Shown: positions 1 through 13,072, numbered from the stretch's first letter. The stretch: DNA of 64,000 bases from Bryum argenteum (GCA_037043015.1 CM073322.1:22410364-22474363); one strand, 5' to 3'. Notes: generated from the sequence alone by a model not told the origin. Made by a program: numbers and translations.

Positions 1-611
1 ATGTACAATAGATTTGTAACCTCTAGGATCATGAACAAAGTTCAAATCTTCTCCAAAGTTTGTAAAGGTTGGTAAAGGTTGCGTGCTTTTCAAGCTTGTC
101 ACTCTTGGGGGCTCTATCACCATTAGCAACACAAAACATCATAAATTTACAAAATACTCAATATTAAGATCTACTAAAATTGGTCCGACAAGATTCATGA
201 CTTATAATAAATAAATTCTTTCAAGGTCTATATTTTAACAACCATTCACAACTTACTATTCACTTTAAACATTGATCAAAGTTACCTTAGATGCGATCTT
301 TGATGAAACAAATAAATTTTCTTAAAAACATTAACACCTTGAATGCACATCTAGATACTCAAAGATATGCAAGTTTTGAAGCTGCTAACATATCCATTAT
401 TCGATTCCAAGTATGGCATTAATATATAATGATCCAGATGCCACATTAAACTACTTCTAGATTAGGATCAATAACACATTGGGGACTCCTCGGTGGCTTT
501 GCAAATAAAAAAGTGAACCATATTAAAAATTTAAATTGGAGGTATTCCACAAAAATACAAAGATATTAAAATTTCTTGAAGTGGATCTTCAATCAATAGC
601 ATTACAACTTC
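1..611. other. AT-rich DNA, no gene seen
   Basis: No open frame with recognisable protein character and no structured repeat was found. It may be intron of the polyamine oxidase gene whose exon 3 lies at 1614-1750 on the minus strand, since later exons of that gene must lie at lower coordinates or outside the window. Confidence 0.4.
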
Positions 612-863
612 AACCTCAATTCCGTTAAAATGACACTATGCCATGTGCCATTTTGGCACAGTCACCAAATCTTATATATGTGCTCACATGAAATGGTGTA
701 TTCTGTAATATCACAATTTTTAAAATAATATAACTCCTTTATACACATTGTCACTCATTTTCCATAATATCACCTTACAATTCTGTTATATCACATGGTT
801 TTTGAACTGGCGTTGAGGTGTGCCATTTTACCGGAATAATGCCATTTTAATGGAATTGGGGCT
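612..863. mobile_element. MITE family A, copy 1
   Basis: The element has inverted ends. The left end begins AACCTCAATTCCGTTAAAAT, and the right end read in reverse begins CCCCAATTCCATTAAAATGG. The interior repeats phrases such as gccattttggcac and atatcac. Two further copies lie at 61749-62157 and 62980-63226, the last in opposite orientation with many interior words shared. There is no coding capacity, so it is a non-autonomous DNA element. The superfamily is not assigned because no clear target duplication was seen. Confidence 0.7.
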
Positions 864-1613
864 CTTCACAAAATTGGAAAATCTAAATCTATTCTTGAAT
901 GAGTCCAGATTTATTGAATGTGGCATTTATACTGAAATTTGAGGATTTGTTATAAGATGCAACTACTTTTTAGCAATCATCATCTTGATCTTCATTTCGT
1001 CCGTTTTCACAGGATGTGGCTATATCACAACACATTCATTAATCAGTCATCAAGTATCTCCAGAATATGACCGATTGGACAGAACTAAGGTCTGTGATTC
1101 AAATGCAAACCTGCAAACTCGTAGTCATTCATGTAGTAATCAAGCACCATCTCCACAGGTGTTCGTGGTACTCTGCGAAATCACACACGATCACCCTTCA
1201 TCAGTCTCCATTCATGAGACAGAAATCTACCAATTGGTCATTGAAACCACTATTCCATAGAAATGACAATATTCTGCAAGTTTGACACTTTTGGGGGTTA
1301 AAGCTTAGTGGAAAAGAGATACTTAATACTATTTCAAGAAAGCAACTGGGACTCTGTAATGGCATTGGAGGTGTCATTTTAGAAATATAACTAAATTCGC
1401 AACCGAAATGGCACTTTGTGACAAAATGACAGTTTTGCATTGCAAGAATGGCACTTGAAGTTTCTACCATTTTCACGGACTTGCTTATGTAAAGAGTGAC
1501 AAATCCGACCCGAATTCAATAAGTTTTTTAAGTCAACTTGAAACACAGATCTCCCCGAGAGCTTTGTTGCGAATTTTTCGATTCTCTAACTGGCAAAATG
1601 CAATGCTGCTTAC
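864..1613. other. No gene seen, probable intron
   Basis: AT-rich sequence with scattered fragments resembling MITE family A (for example near 1370-1460). It follows the minus-strand donor of polyamine oxidase exon 3, so it is most simply intron sequence. Confidence 0.35.
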
Positions 1614-2708
1614 CGAGAATACAAGCGTTGAGCGGTGAGCACGTTGATGTCAGTCTCACTGGTGTTTGTTAACGACATTCCCAGAGTCTCCGTGAATGCA
1701 TACATATCTTCCGTGACCGTCATCGCTGCCTTACACACCGCAGGCGCTACCTTGCCACTGGGAAATCAATATTCACCAGGCACATTCGATCACTTAATCA
1801 ATATACTGGTCAATTATCAAGAACGAGAGTGGATAACGGTGAGTCTTGAAATTATATGGAGAGTGTTAGGTTCACAGAGACTTGCTTGGCGGTGTAAATG
1901 TTGTTGGTAATATTGTCGAAGTTAGACACGGTGTTGACAAGATTCAGCTTTTTAGCATAGGGAATGATTGGATTCTCTTCAGGTCCACCAACACCCTCAA
2001 TCCAGTTGGCTCCTTTCTCGATCGTGAGACCATTGAAGTCATGGGTCATCATCCGCCCTCCGATCTCTCCTCGGGCCTCCAAGATGATCATATCCGTCAC
2101 ACCCTTCTCAGCTAGTTGCCGCCCTGCTGTGATACCTGCAACTCATCCTTTTCGTCAGCTCCATCCTTCTACATTCGTCAACTCCATAGTTCGAAAGAAA
2201 CCAGGCACATATCGTCAATTTTCCAACACAGAAGCGTTATGATAAGTTTTTTGAAACTTCAAGGTACGTAGGTGTCTGTAGAGGCTTGTAATTACAGCTT
2301 ATGCATGACATGAAAATATAAACAATTGCTTGTGATCGACAATTACGGTGTAGCATCGATTATAGAAGCTTATCAGATGCGTACTGTCTAGGTACTAGAA
2401 GCTCATGAATGACAGAGATGAAAATCAGGTACTAGACAGTACGAAAGCTTATGAAATGCATATTTGGTAACAGAGCTTCTCCTATCCTCAAAGAAAACTA
2501 CCCAGAATATGATGGACACAAGTATTTAATTCAGTTTAATTTCAACGATTCTTTGTAGGACTGTGGTCATGCCCTTCAAATTTAGAGATTGGGTATGCAG
2601 ACCTGATATGCCGGCGCCAATGATGATCACAGTCGTATGAGTCGGTCGCGCTGCCTGCAGCAGCCCTGCTGCTTGTAACAACACTAACAGCCACAAGACT
2701 CTCGCCAT
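1614..2708 (-). CDS. Polyamine oxidase, N-terminal exons (partial)
   Basis: Flavin amine oxidase that oxidises spermine or spermidine, probably in the apoplast because the protein opens with a signal peptide (MARVLWLLVLLQAAGLLQAA). Three exons are visible: 2708-2603, 2135-1882 and 1750-1614, with GT donors, AG acceptors and agreeing phases (1, 0, then 2). Residues 27-36 give the FAD-binding VIIIGAGISG, interrupted by intron 1 as the glycine codon is completed in exon 2. Exon 2 carries ILEARGEIGGRM and GANWIEGVGGPEENP, and exon 3 carries TDINVLTAQRL, matching the family position ahead of the catalytic domain. The rest (about 300 residues) was not found in 1-1613 and may lie outside the window. 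Either the gene continues leftward past a long intron or it is truncated. The ATG at 2708 is chosen because it starts the signal peptide. Confidence 0.8.
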
Positions 2709-3663
2709 AATATCAAATGGCCTGCAATACAATAGAACCTGAGGTGAGATTCCGGTCTTGAACATCTATTGCAACTGCAGCTCGTGACTGCGAAACATCA
2801 GTAACACCATAAGACCAGCTGCACGGGGAAGTTCGTCCACGTACATGGACGCGACGTACACCTGAAAGTGTGATAGTGTGTGACTATGTGTGTAACTTCT
2901 TGCTTTATAGTCAAGCGGCCCGTCAGGTTCCAAGCGATAAGGTGATCGAAACTGGCGACGCCCAGGACGACTTCATAGCATTATTTAGTTACAGCCTGCC
3001 ATTCCAACCAGGCTTTTCATGATGCCCAACCCTCGAGACTCAGAGCAAAGCTAAGACTGCTGCGAGCGGACGAACGGGGATCCTGTGGGTACAGCCGGCC
3101 AGCAGCAGGCCATCCAACCAATGCTGCAAAGTGATTCTAGCTTAACGAGCTACACCGACGTTTGCAAGCTGCAGTTGGTGTCTGAACGTCTATTTTGTCT
3201 CAAATGGTATGTGATGGACAAATGAGACGACTGTGGATGTTTCTTACACAGAGTCACGAGTATAATGCCGCACATGAGAGTCAGAAAAGAATGAGCACGC
3301 GGACAAGATCAGGACTAAGTCTTGGCTGTCCGCCAGTTCGTCTCCCTTGATATTTCAACTACCTCCCATGTTACGTCAATCATATTTGTACTAGTTACCT
3401 CCACTCCAGAGTTAAATACAATAAATAGAGACCAAAGGTGATATCTACCTTACAGTTTGTTTCTCAGTTACTCGACATATTTAAAGAACTCCACAATGGT
3501 GTGATCGAGATCTTTTCGATGCAATAAACATATATGTCTGCAAAAATCTCCTTCATGTATACCATGCAAAAACTGCATACCCTTCGAGGAGTATAGAGAA
3601 TTTCATTCATTTGCATTGTAACGGAGAGTGCTCCAAACCTGCTTATAGAACTGTATACTTTTC
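2709..3663. other. Upstream region of polyamine oxidase
   Basis: Upstream of the minus-strand polyamine oxidase start. It should hold its promoter, but I recognise no specific site. No other coding sequence was seen. Confidence 0.35.
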
Positions 3664-3887
3664 CACCTAGAGGTGCATAATAGCTTTGTAATTCAATAAA
3701 CAAAAAATAGAGTTGTAGGGTCTTAACCTAGAGGTACATGATAGCTTTCGAATCCAACAATATACTAACAATAGAGTTGTAGGCTTCTTCACGACTTCAC
3801 CTATAGGTACATGATAGCTTTGGAATTCAACAATACTAATAATAGAGATGTATGCTTTTTCACCTAGAGATACATAATAGCTTCACC
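3664..3887. repeat. Four imperfect tandem copies of a ~65-bp repeat
   Basis: Copies begin near 3664, 3726, 3798 and 3861 with variants of cacctagaggtacatgatag, followed by an AT-rich segment with aatagagttgtagg. A fifth partial copy (acctagatgcacataatcgc) lies near 4929. This is a degenerate minisatellite. Confidence 0.65.
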
Positions 3888-5345
3888 AGTACCATGTACT
3901 CATCCCAGACATGATAGGGTGTTAAAATAGGACACCATTTTAAATAGGAACATCTATAAGTTCACCTTATTGTAGAAGAGTCCAAAATTGATAAATCCAA
4001 TTAGACTATCCTTCTACTTTCTACTATCCTTCTACTTTCTCTCCCCATGTGCAAAAATTGCATACATTGTTATCTTCCTTACAGATTTAGCATCTTGAAA
4101 TTTGAACCAATCTTGAGCACCCTCCTGTATGAAGTGCAGTGCAATGAAATCCTTGTGCAAAGTTGTTCAAGGTGAAATGAGAATCTTCGTATACCCATGC
4201 GGAGAACTCTTACCTTCTTATCGCGGACAGGTTGTCGGGCGTAATTCATTGATATGCAGCTGGTTTTTCCTGGTAACATGGGATTATGCCTGGGAATATC
4301 ATCCCCGGGCCTTGAAGTTTTATCCCTATTTTGGATGATTCCTGCAGACATTTATCTTGTCAAGGGAAATCACCTTGTCAGGGGATTATGTGGCACATTG
4401 TCCTAGTTGCAAGCGACTGCCCTATACAAAATGGAAGCGGCACTGAAACTGGGGCTGGGTCTGACATCTGATAACGTCAGTGTGCATGGCTGACAAATTA
4501 TTTCCTGAAGTGACCCTTAAATCAACAGTTTCTGATTACATGTGTTTAGCATGTCACAAGATGGCCCTAGCATGAAAAACGTGAACATTCAGTCATGTAT
4601 CACATTAATGTCTTTTATCGAAGGATTCAATGTAAACATCAATTAAAGAATATATCATTCTGTGTTAGTTGAAAATAAAATTTAAAAATTAAAGAAGGTA
4701 TATATGTTCCATAGCAGGGTGCCTGCCATGATTCTCCAGAATTGAAAAAAATAAAATTTGTGTGGATAGTCTGAGGTAGAAGTGATGGAGGGGAGAAAAT
4801 AAATTAAAGATCAGAAGAGTATTGTAATAATTAAAGTGTTTGAAAACAGAGCAGTACCAATAAATGCTCTCACTTGGATGCATATAATAACCTTGTAGTA
4901 CTAACAACTGCTCACTAGGTTTCTTTACCTAGATGCACATAATCGCTTTGAAATTTATTCTTCCGCGTATTTGAAGCGAATATAATATACTGTCATTTCA
5001 AAAGCACCTCTAAGTTAGTCTAGGTTCATCAATTTACAACGAATTGTAGAAAAGTTCACAAATGATTCAATCTGGTCTATCTTACTTTGCCCATGCACAA
5101 GAATTGACCGTAGTCACCATAGTCATTATTAGTGAGATGTTGCTGCATAGTGACCCTCACTATGCATCAGCATTAGTTAATTAATTTAGGTCCTCTTATG
5201 CCACATGGACCCCCTTGAGGGGGTGCCACGTGGACCCACGGGAGTACTTTATTATACAACATTTTAATTTCAGCGGAGAGAAATAGACCCCAGCCCTTTT
5301 GTGCTTGCTCAGGGGAGAATTCAGCTACAATCGGTATGGGATAAA
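3888..5345. other. No gene seen
   Basis: AT-rich intergenic DNA. Short open frames on both strands lack protein-like composition. A GC-richer patch at 5190-5250 contains a small hairpin (ccccttgaggggg). Confidence 0.35.
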
Positions 5346-5440
5346 TCTGGTCTTCAAGACCCCCACCCCCAAGACCCCCTCCCCCAAGACCCCCTGCTCT
5401 CAAGACCCCCTCCCCCAAGACCCCCCGAGTTGGACCCTCC
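5346..5440. repeat. C-rich low-complexity tract (G-rich on minus strand)
   Basis: Repeats of caagaccccctccccc give runs of five or six C on the plus strand and runs of G on the minus strand. The minus strand has enough closely spaced G runs for a G-quadruplex. Proline- or glycine-rich open frames here are translations of the repeat, not genes. Confidence 0.6.
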
Positions 5441-5698
5441 TATACCCCTATTTCCGGATTTTCTGCCGTCCTTTGCGGCCCGCATTCCAGGATCACTAAC
5501 GAGATTTTGGGACATAGTCATAATGCAAAGGGGCACCACCAAAAAGATGGCCACTACTACTTGTGGTTAACTTTGCTTTGCTTTACACCCGTTCAAAATT
5601 GTCCGCCCCCATAACCCTATCTTGTGGAGAATATCTCTCCATGTGTCTTGATTTGCTCATTTTAGCTTCCACATCATCACCTTTGAGATCCATTTGAG

Positions 5699-5959
5699 GT
5701 GATTGGCTCTGAGCACAAGTTGGGGTATTTTAATTTTTCATGGATGGATGGACATCAAGGCACTAGATATTGTAAATTTTGTAATCAAATTAGATATGAC
5801 CCTTCAAGGCCATCATGGATAAAATCGATAGGTGACTGCTCTAATATGCTCTCATATATATCATCAATTATTCGTAAGATGATTCACTTGACTTTGGAAG
5901 CAACAACTCTAAATAACAACCTGGACATTCCAAGACATAATAATATGGCGGCCCCCTAG
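5699..5959 (+). pseudogene. Possible BED-type zinc finger remnant
   Basis: An 86-residue open frame contains GTRYCKFCNQIRYDPSRPSW, a C-x2-C spacing reminiscent of the start of BED fingers of hAT transposases. No transposase core follows and the His pair of a BED finger is not clear. It is offered as a weak candidate only. Confidence 0.2.
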
Positions 5960-6703
5960 TGCAACAATGTTCATTCAATAGGATGATCACCAATATTGCA
6001 ATATTGAATATGTCTATTATAAATACTCATGAGATTTAAAAACTCTACTAGTATTCAATTTGAATGTCTCAAACAAAAAAAATTGATTATCAACTTTTAA
6101 TCTACATTGCCTCTTAATTTGACTTTTTGGAATCAAGGTTCTTGATTAGGCTTTTGTTAACCTTCAAGATTATATGTACCACTGTAGGTTTTATTTTCAT
6201 GTCTTACCACCTTTATATATGACTTGCTTGTAAGTAACTTAGATAAGTGACAGTATTGGAAACCACTTAACAGTAGCTTCATCCATGCACAAGATACATT
6301 CTAATTTTGACCTTCAAATTTCAATTTACTCATGGTATACATTTTAAACTAAATGGTTCTCAATACCATGTCTATCATGAGTTCCACTCCAAATTCCAGG
6401 ACTGATGATTCCAATTGGTCCAATTCTTACGTAATCTGGACATGGGCCAATCCCATATGAGCTAGCAAGACGGTCGTCAGGATGAATGAGGTTATGAGGC
6501 GCCCGTCACGTACTGTAGATTTGCGGCCTCTCGTACATACATCAGACCACCTGCAATAAAGATGTTCTGGAAATTTCTTTGTATCTTAATTGTTCCTCGC
6601 ACCAGTCCACCTCATGCGCAGTACATTTAAGTGGTACTTGAAGTGAGATTCACAGCTTTCTGGGGGCTCTGCGCGCGGAAGATTGTAACATACTAATGCA
6701 TCT

Positions 6704-6749
6704 AACACCATATTCGCTTAATTGGGACTATTCCTTAAATTTGGGACTA
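6704..6749 (+). repeat. Left copy of 46-bp inverted repeat (outer element end)
   Basis: Begins AACACCATATTCGCTTAATT. Bases 6704-6749 are the exact reverse complement of 51386-51431, and similarity stops after 46 bp. The bases immediately outside are ATCT (6700-6703), and ATCT also lies immediately outside the other copy (51432-51435), a possible 4-bp target duplication. Confidence 0.7.
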
Positions 6750-7200
6750 TTTTGGTTGTGTGTACGTAAAGGTTTTGGTGTTTTCGGGAGGAAAAAATCC
6801 AACTATCAAAGTCCGACGTCCATGTTTTCATTTGTAGATGCAGTCATAGGTTATGGAAGTTACGGGAGTTGGACATTTATGTACTTGAATCTGGTGACAC
6901 CATTTTCCAAAAGAGGTCACTTTGGAAAGAATTGCCCAAAATTAAGAATGTTGTATCATGCTCTTCAATCTGCTCTACTGTGAAGTCCAAGCGTCCGTCA
7001 TAAATTGTGTAATACATTTTTTTAAATTTTTATTTTCCCCTCTTGTAGCGAGGTAAATTGTGTAACTACTTTAAGAAATTTGTGAATGTGTTTCATGATT
7101 GGGCTTCTGCTAAGATATTATTTTCTTCATGTTTGTGACGTTCCATCTTAGATATACTGTGATTGTTTTAATTATATATACAGTGCGAGTTTGTATATAG

Positions 7201-7236
<36 letters not shown>

Positions 7237-7980
7237 TTTAAGTGTCAGCTCCTTGCTATTTCCAATATTTGGCAAATACAAAATTCAAATTCCAACAATC
7301 ATTAGAATGAACACAATCATGCTATATCAATTTATGCATTCATTCTCGTCTGACCATATTCTTTTGACAAATGTACTTTCGATTATTATTTTCTTGCATT
7401 AACTTCATGTACCAATGTCACATTAGCAAATATATGTATTATTTGATTTCACTTATCGGCACTTGTAACCATAAACGCAACGATTTGTATGCACATCATT
7501 TGATAAATTCAGACACTATTGATGTTTCTACCATGTTCTCACTGCTAATCGTGGATTAAGTTTCGAGAGATAAATTTTATGATCCACTATTTATGATGAG
7601 TTGTTTTAGTTGTTTGTATTATTTTCCTATTCTGTAACAATGTTCATGTGTTTTTAAGAACATCGTAACACAGTTTGTGTCAAAATTTAAATTTGTTTAT
7701 CATAATTAGTATGATACAGTGTATAATTCACACCAATCTTTTGTACTGCCTGTGAATGTTACGGTGTGAGTATATTCATAGAACATGAAGTACCAATTCA
7801 CGGAATTGGATAGTTAATGGTAATTTGTATATTTAGAGCGAATTGTTATAAAACTATTGCTTTTCCATGTACATATATTTTTTTATAAGTAGAGTTTTTC
7901 AGTACATAATGTAGTTAACAATGTAGTACAATCGTCTCCACGTTTAAACGTACTAATAAGTAACCATTCATATATTAAGC
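6750..7980. other. Outer element left subterminal region, no gene
   Basis: AT-rich with a poly-T run near 7200-7240. No coding sequence was recognised. It lies between the 46-bp terminal repeat and the stop codon of the DUF7869-type gene. Confidence 0.4.
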
Positions 7981-10900
7981 CTATTCACTATCTGACGAGC
8001 TAGCTACTTCGGGAGCATTTGGGGACGCTCTGATTCTAAGAGCTATTCTAGCTAAAGCTTGAAGAATGTGACGTTTTGGAACGGTCACACTTGTTGATCC
8101 TTCTCCACGTTTTGGCTTCCACGCTGTTAATATAGAAATGACACTAGTCATTTGCTCCTCGTATGTCTCATCAATCTCCCATTTGAAATTTACCGCACTG
8201 TCCCAATTGTCATAAGGACATGACTCTTTCCCTCGCCGTTTGCAAGGCTTGTACCACTGTACTTTTATCATCCTCTCATTCACATCACCGAATGTAAGTA
8301 TTGGGTCCGAACGAGCTTCTCCTAGCCATATAGGTGCTTCACTGTCTACAGCTGCGCGTACAAGCAATAGATATCCAGCCCGACAGTCTCGAGCTACCCG
8401 GAATGATGGTTTTGGTTTCAGGCTTCTTGGTCCGATATAGTGATCGTCCTCCGCAAATTCGTCTCGCAGCTGACCATTTGCATTGTATAATGTTTGTACC
8501 TCAAATGATTGTCTAGTTCGTGGCCAGAACCCCATGCAAAGTACATCCACCGCTTCCATTTCTGGTTCTTTCAATGCTTCATTCACTCTACTCCAGTACT
8601 CCACAACGTAGGCAAATTTTCGCGTATACTCTCCCGATTTGTCTGCATCACCTACTGTTTTCCAATGTTGTATGAAGCCTTTAATGCCTTTCACAATTTC
8701 GTCTTGCCCCTTCATACCACGAGGTAACACTGCACGTGGGGTGCCCGGCGGCAACTTCGGCTTCCCTTCATTGTCTGCTTTCCATAACTTGATACCTTCT
8801 GCAGGGCGCCACTTCTCATCAGTACATCGCAGTTTATATTGCATCAGAGGCCATCCACTACCATCCCTGTAAAACCGAAATTGTCGCCCCTTGGAATGTC
8901 CGATGAGTTCGTCATCGCTTATATATCCATCAATGAAGGATTTAAAATCTGGAACTTCTTCGATGAGAGCAGGTACAAACGGTTCGTCATCTAAATCCAT
9001 GTACGATTTCATCGGAGGGGAATTGTTGGATAATCATTCTCCCGTAGTTTCACGCTCCAGCGTCCAAATGAAGCATCAACATCGTCATGAGTATGTCCAA
9101 CCAATAAAAATGATACTTGAATTTCCTCAAAAATACCTTTGCCAACTAGCAGTGACCAAAAGCATTTGATATGTCGACTTTTGTTGTCTTTCCAACAATT
9201 GTCAAGCTGTACGTGTAAGATAGGAGGTAACGACCGGATCGAAGTTGCAGGCGTGAAAGGTTTTTTCGAAATGGATGTAACACATTGCTCTGAACCTCCA
9301 AGTATTGCTTCGTATAACTCGGTGGTACCTGCACCGAGAAATAAAGATTCTCGGTCTTTGACTTTGGCGGGTTTTCGAGATCGCGGAGTAGCTTCGCAAT
9401 AGACCCAATTGTTTGATTGCTATCTGCTGGATACAAGTCCAAGGCATAGTGAGCGTATTTCTTGTCTCCGTGTCCGTGCGCCAACATTCCTGTCACTGAA
9501 ATCGGAAGCTTTATAAGTCCATCCACCGCTTTGTTCTTTGCCGCAAAACATGGAGAAGTCGTTTTTTGAATGGTCCACTTTGTCATGCATAATACACAAC
9601 AAGTTGTTCGGGACGATAGCGTGATAAAGCTCGACTCAAATAGTAGTGCGCGCGCGAGGCTTCTTGTTCTCGAAGGTGAAATGTGAGAAGTTGGTTCGCA
9701 TGTTTGTACCCAGGGGAACCATGAGCATGGACATTACGCAAAGCAGTTAGTTCATCACACCTCCCACACCGCGCAAAATTATCACCTCGTCGCTTAACCT
9801 GGTACTCCGAAAAGTGTTCTTTGCGAATCTTACTGCAACTGGACTGCGATATGGGTTTCTGACCACATTCTTTTTGTATCTGCAACCGTCTCCATTGTAT
9901 TAGAATTATAATCCATCAATGTCTCATATTCAAACTTAGCATTTTCATCCAAGTGGAGAAATTTGGCATTATGAAGCTATTTGCCATTTGCCATAAAGGT
10001 ACCAATTGTACAATTCACTAATTGACTTACATCATCTATATTTCATGGTCCCAATATACTCAAACGATTTTTATAATAGAATCAAATATCGGAAAGTTTA
10101 AGTTCATCCTACATAATCCACACTTCTATTTTTACATACACAACCTCACATAACCGTTATTTTCTAGCAACTTCATTAATCTCGAATAATGATGATACTT
10201 ATGGAAACATACCTTATTAATGTCCTCTAGTATATTCTTCCACTTTGTACCAGTTGGAAGAATTCTCTGAACCACCTTATCACCTTTTGTTAACCCAGCT
10301 GTTTTAGTCCGTGTCTTGTGTGGCATCGACTCAGCTGTATTTGTCAATATCATTGACATTGTCTGCACTGCTTGAGCTGTGCTACTCGAAGTCTTCCGTC
10401 TACCCGACAATCCATGATATTGTGCACGGCACCCACTCGCTGCGTATGCACGATACCTATAGAAATCTGTTTTTGACACACCGTAGATCATACGCCATGC
10501 ACCCATGCAAATGACCTTCCCTTCAACAACACATACTTTCTTTGATGTGTTCGGTATATAGTGGAAGTTCATATGAACCGCCAATTTAATACTATCTTTC
10601 GACTTACTGTCTACGTGGTGCAACTCGTAGCGCAGTGTCTCAACAAGAGATGGGCTAAACTGAGTTATGCATTCTCGCATAAAGACGACTTTGTCAATGT
10701 ATCTACAATCGACTTTTTGTCTATGAGAACATCCTTTCGCTTCTTGTTGGGAGGACGTGAAGTACTACGAATAGAGAAATACTGCCGACTTCCTCGACGA
10801 TCGCCGAGGCGAGCTGCTCGAGCATCTAGACCTTTGTTGTATTTACGCTCATGATCGTATAGACTCACTCCTTCGTAAAGTACACGTCTTGTAGGCCATC

Positions 10901-11180
10901 GTTGAAGTGTATGAGGTGTTAATAATGTTTGCGTTGCAGCAACTTCACATACAACAACTCCCACATACTCCTTTCCGAGTTCCGTTCGACCATTTATGGA
11001 CTGCCACTCTTTTGAAAACTCAACATACGCATCCGCCACCACCAATCCCTTCTCGTCTATAAGGGATACTTCTTTTTTACACCAATCATCTCTACCAATC
11101 CCGATGCAAATGGGGATCGGCCTCTCTTCCTCGCCGATGTGATACACACCATTAGCAGCATCTGAATCTGACTGTTTCCC
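7981..11180 (-). pseudogene. DUF7869-type transposase-like gene, frameshifted
   Basis: Probable RNase H-like transposase or integrase relative. The function of this family is not experimentally known to me. Reading 5' to 3' on the minus strand: acceptor at 11180; residues from GKQSDSDAANGVYH; a second block with SKTDFYRYRAYA (near 10470); an intron with donor after 10213 and acceptor before 9879; a Cys-rich block CGRCDEL (near 9760); HDKVDHSK (near 9570); LDNCWKDNKSR (near 9205-9175); VGHTHDDVD (near 9090); and a C-terminal domain from 9012 to the stop at 7981 with DVNERMIKVQWYKP. The DKxDxxK, LDNCxxDNK and VGHTHxDxD motifs in this order are what I associate with DUF7869. The blocks lie in different frames with about five shifts but almost no in-frame stops, so this is a recently decayed gene or one affected by indel errors in assembly. 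It shares orientation with the palindrome-rich leader at 11.9-14.8 kb. Confidence 0.6.
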
Positions 11181-11875
11181 CTGCAATTCAGTCCAAAAAT
11201 ATTCTGTAAGTGAACCGGTATAATAGTGCGGTATAGTGCGGTATAATAGTTTATTATTCCTAATTATCCTACGCACATTCTTATCATTTTCAGATCCAAA
11301 TTTATATAGATAACGCTGGTAAATTTCAGAGATCCTAGTCCAAATATTGGATATTGTATTACATTTTCATTTAAACAAATATGGGTATACATTGACATTG
11401 AATGTGCATCATACATGAGGAATAAATGAACAATAATTATAGTACACAAGTGTACTTAAACATTTGAAAGTAGTCATATTCATTGACTATAATCTCACAA
11501 TGTCGCTTGCAGATGCATCACTCTCCATAAGTGCCTGACTGATTCTGTACTGTTTATGCTCCACACCCAGTCACGTTCTCTGCACATTCTTCAACAACCA
11601 GCATCTACCTCATGATTCCAGAAAGCAATTTTTCTTAGTCCCGGACTTTCATGAATTCAGAGATCGTATGCATGACCGCTGTGTTCACAGTTGGAATCGT
11701 AAACTTGGAACTTCTATATGATCGCAGATTCAACTATTGTTTCAGTATACATAGTCTACAATTCTTGCATTATTAGAATGTGCCACTTCTAACAGCGTCC
11801 TATATATGAACATACTTAGTTTCCTTTATGATTTACTTTTAACATGTTTCAAAGTGTGCATTACATGCACGGATG

Positions 11876-11895
11876 CAGTGGGCAATTGCCCACTG
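11876..11895. repeat. Palindrome copy, 20-bp core exact
   Basis: Cagtgggcaa followed by its reverse complement ttgcccactg. Part of the family with half-site CCAGTGGGCAA. Confidence 0.85.
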
Positions 11896-12492
11896 TCTCT
11901 GTTATGAGCCTTCCCAATGACACTAATCTTACTTAGTACTCGATAATGCAATAATGGAATGATGATAATCATGATTGCTCAAGTAAATTTTTTCAGAACT
12001 CATAAGTCCTGATAACGCGCATCCTCTTATTAAGGCGAAGATGTTGCACCTGTGCATAAAAAAAGTCTGGGAAGGCAGTAAGGGTTGGTCGTAAACCGCT
12101 CCCGATTCCTCCACTGCGCCCGCCGTAGAGAAGAACCTGCCAAGCTTTGATGAGTACACTTACTATTTAGTGCGTAGTAAGTAAAGTAACCCAAAAATGA
12201 ATTTAGAGGAGGAATAAGTATGCACAAAAGTGGATTGGCATACATGGGTAGTTCTTCCAGTGGGCCACTGCCTACTGGAACTTTACTCCGCTTTTCATTG
12301 CAACCTCTACCATTTTCTACACTACGTACTCGACAACCTCTACCGTTCTCTACACTAATCATATTGAACAACCTTGCTGGCATTCTCAAAAGGGGCCACA
12401 TGTAACACCTCTACGTGCATCGATACGGTTTTCTTCACATAGTACACCTAAATTAAGTTCTCAAATATGCATTACTGTCACTTGTTACGGAT

Positions 12493-12514
12493 CCAGTGGG
12501 CAATTGCCCACTGG
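12493..12514. repeat. Palindrome copy, perfect 22 bp
   Basis: CCAGTGGGCAA followed directly by TTGCCCACTGG. A degenerate partial copy (ccagtgggccactg) lies near 12256. Confidence 0.9.
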
Positions 12515-13050
12515 TTGTAAAGTAGGTATTGGCACCCTACTTTAACTTCTTCGAAACTCGACGCTTTTACTTAATCTCAGTACTAGACTTCTGTAATTCA
12601 ACATCAGTGATTGCTCGTCAATCGTTCTCATTTATACACCTATTTTGTTACAAGATTAATTATAACTTAGAGGTTATTAGTAAAAGCATACATAACCTAT
12701 TATGATGAATTAAAGCAGACAACCCACCTCTGGAAACGCTGAGGATGCAGCAGGTGTCAGTTATAATCCGCTCTCCGATAGCTTCGCAACGCCCGATGTT
12801 AACTTCCGAAGGCATGAATATTACACTATGAATGTCGTTCCTAAGTACTATACTACAAGATTAAAGAATAACAATACTGATACATTGGAAGTGAAGTCTC
12901 TTTTCAATCATTCTCTTCTATACTACTTATTCTTAACTAGAATAGTTACTCTGTCTAGTGTAGTAGTAATTTGTCATGTCTACTAATTTCATATCCCTGT
13001 CAGAACTACTAATAAGTAATCCTGGTATGTGTGCGACCTACTGATGCAAT

Positions 13051-13072
13051 CCAGTGGGCAATTGCCCACTGG
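13051..13072. repeat. Palindrome copy, perfect 22 bp
   Basis: CCAGTGGGCAA followed by TTGCCCACTGG. A half-copy (ctagtgggcca) follows at about 13080, directly ahead of the 29-bp minisatellite. Confidence 0.9.

Noticed and set aside
5173-5570. Proline- or glycine-rich open frames on both strands
   Set aside because: They arise from the C-rich low-complexity tract.
9139-9402. Plus-strand open frames opposite the DUF7869-type gene
   Set aside because: Shadows of the minus-strand gene, which carries the recognisable motifs.
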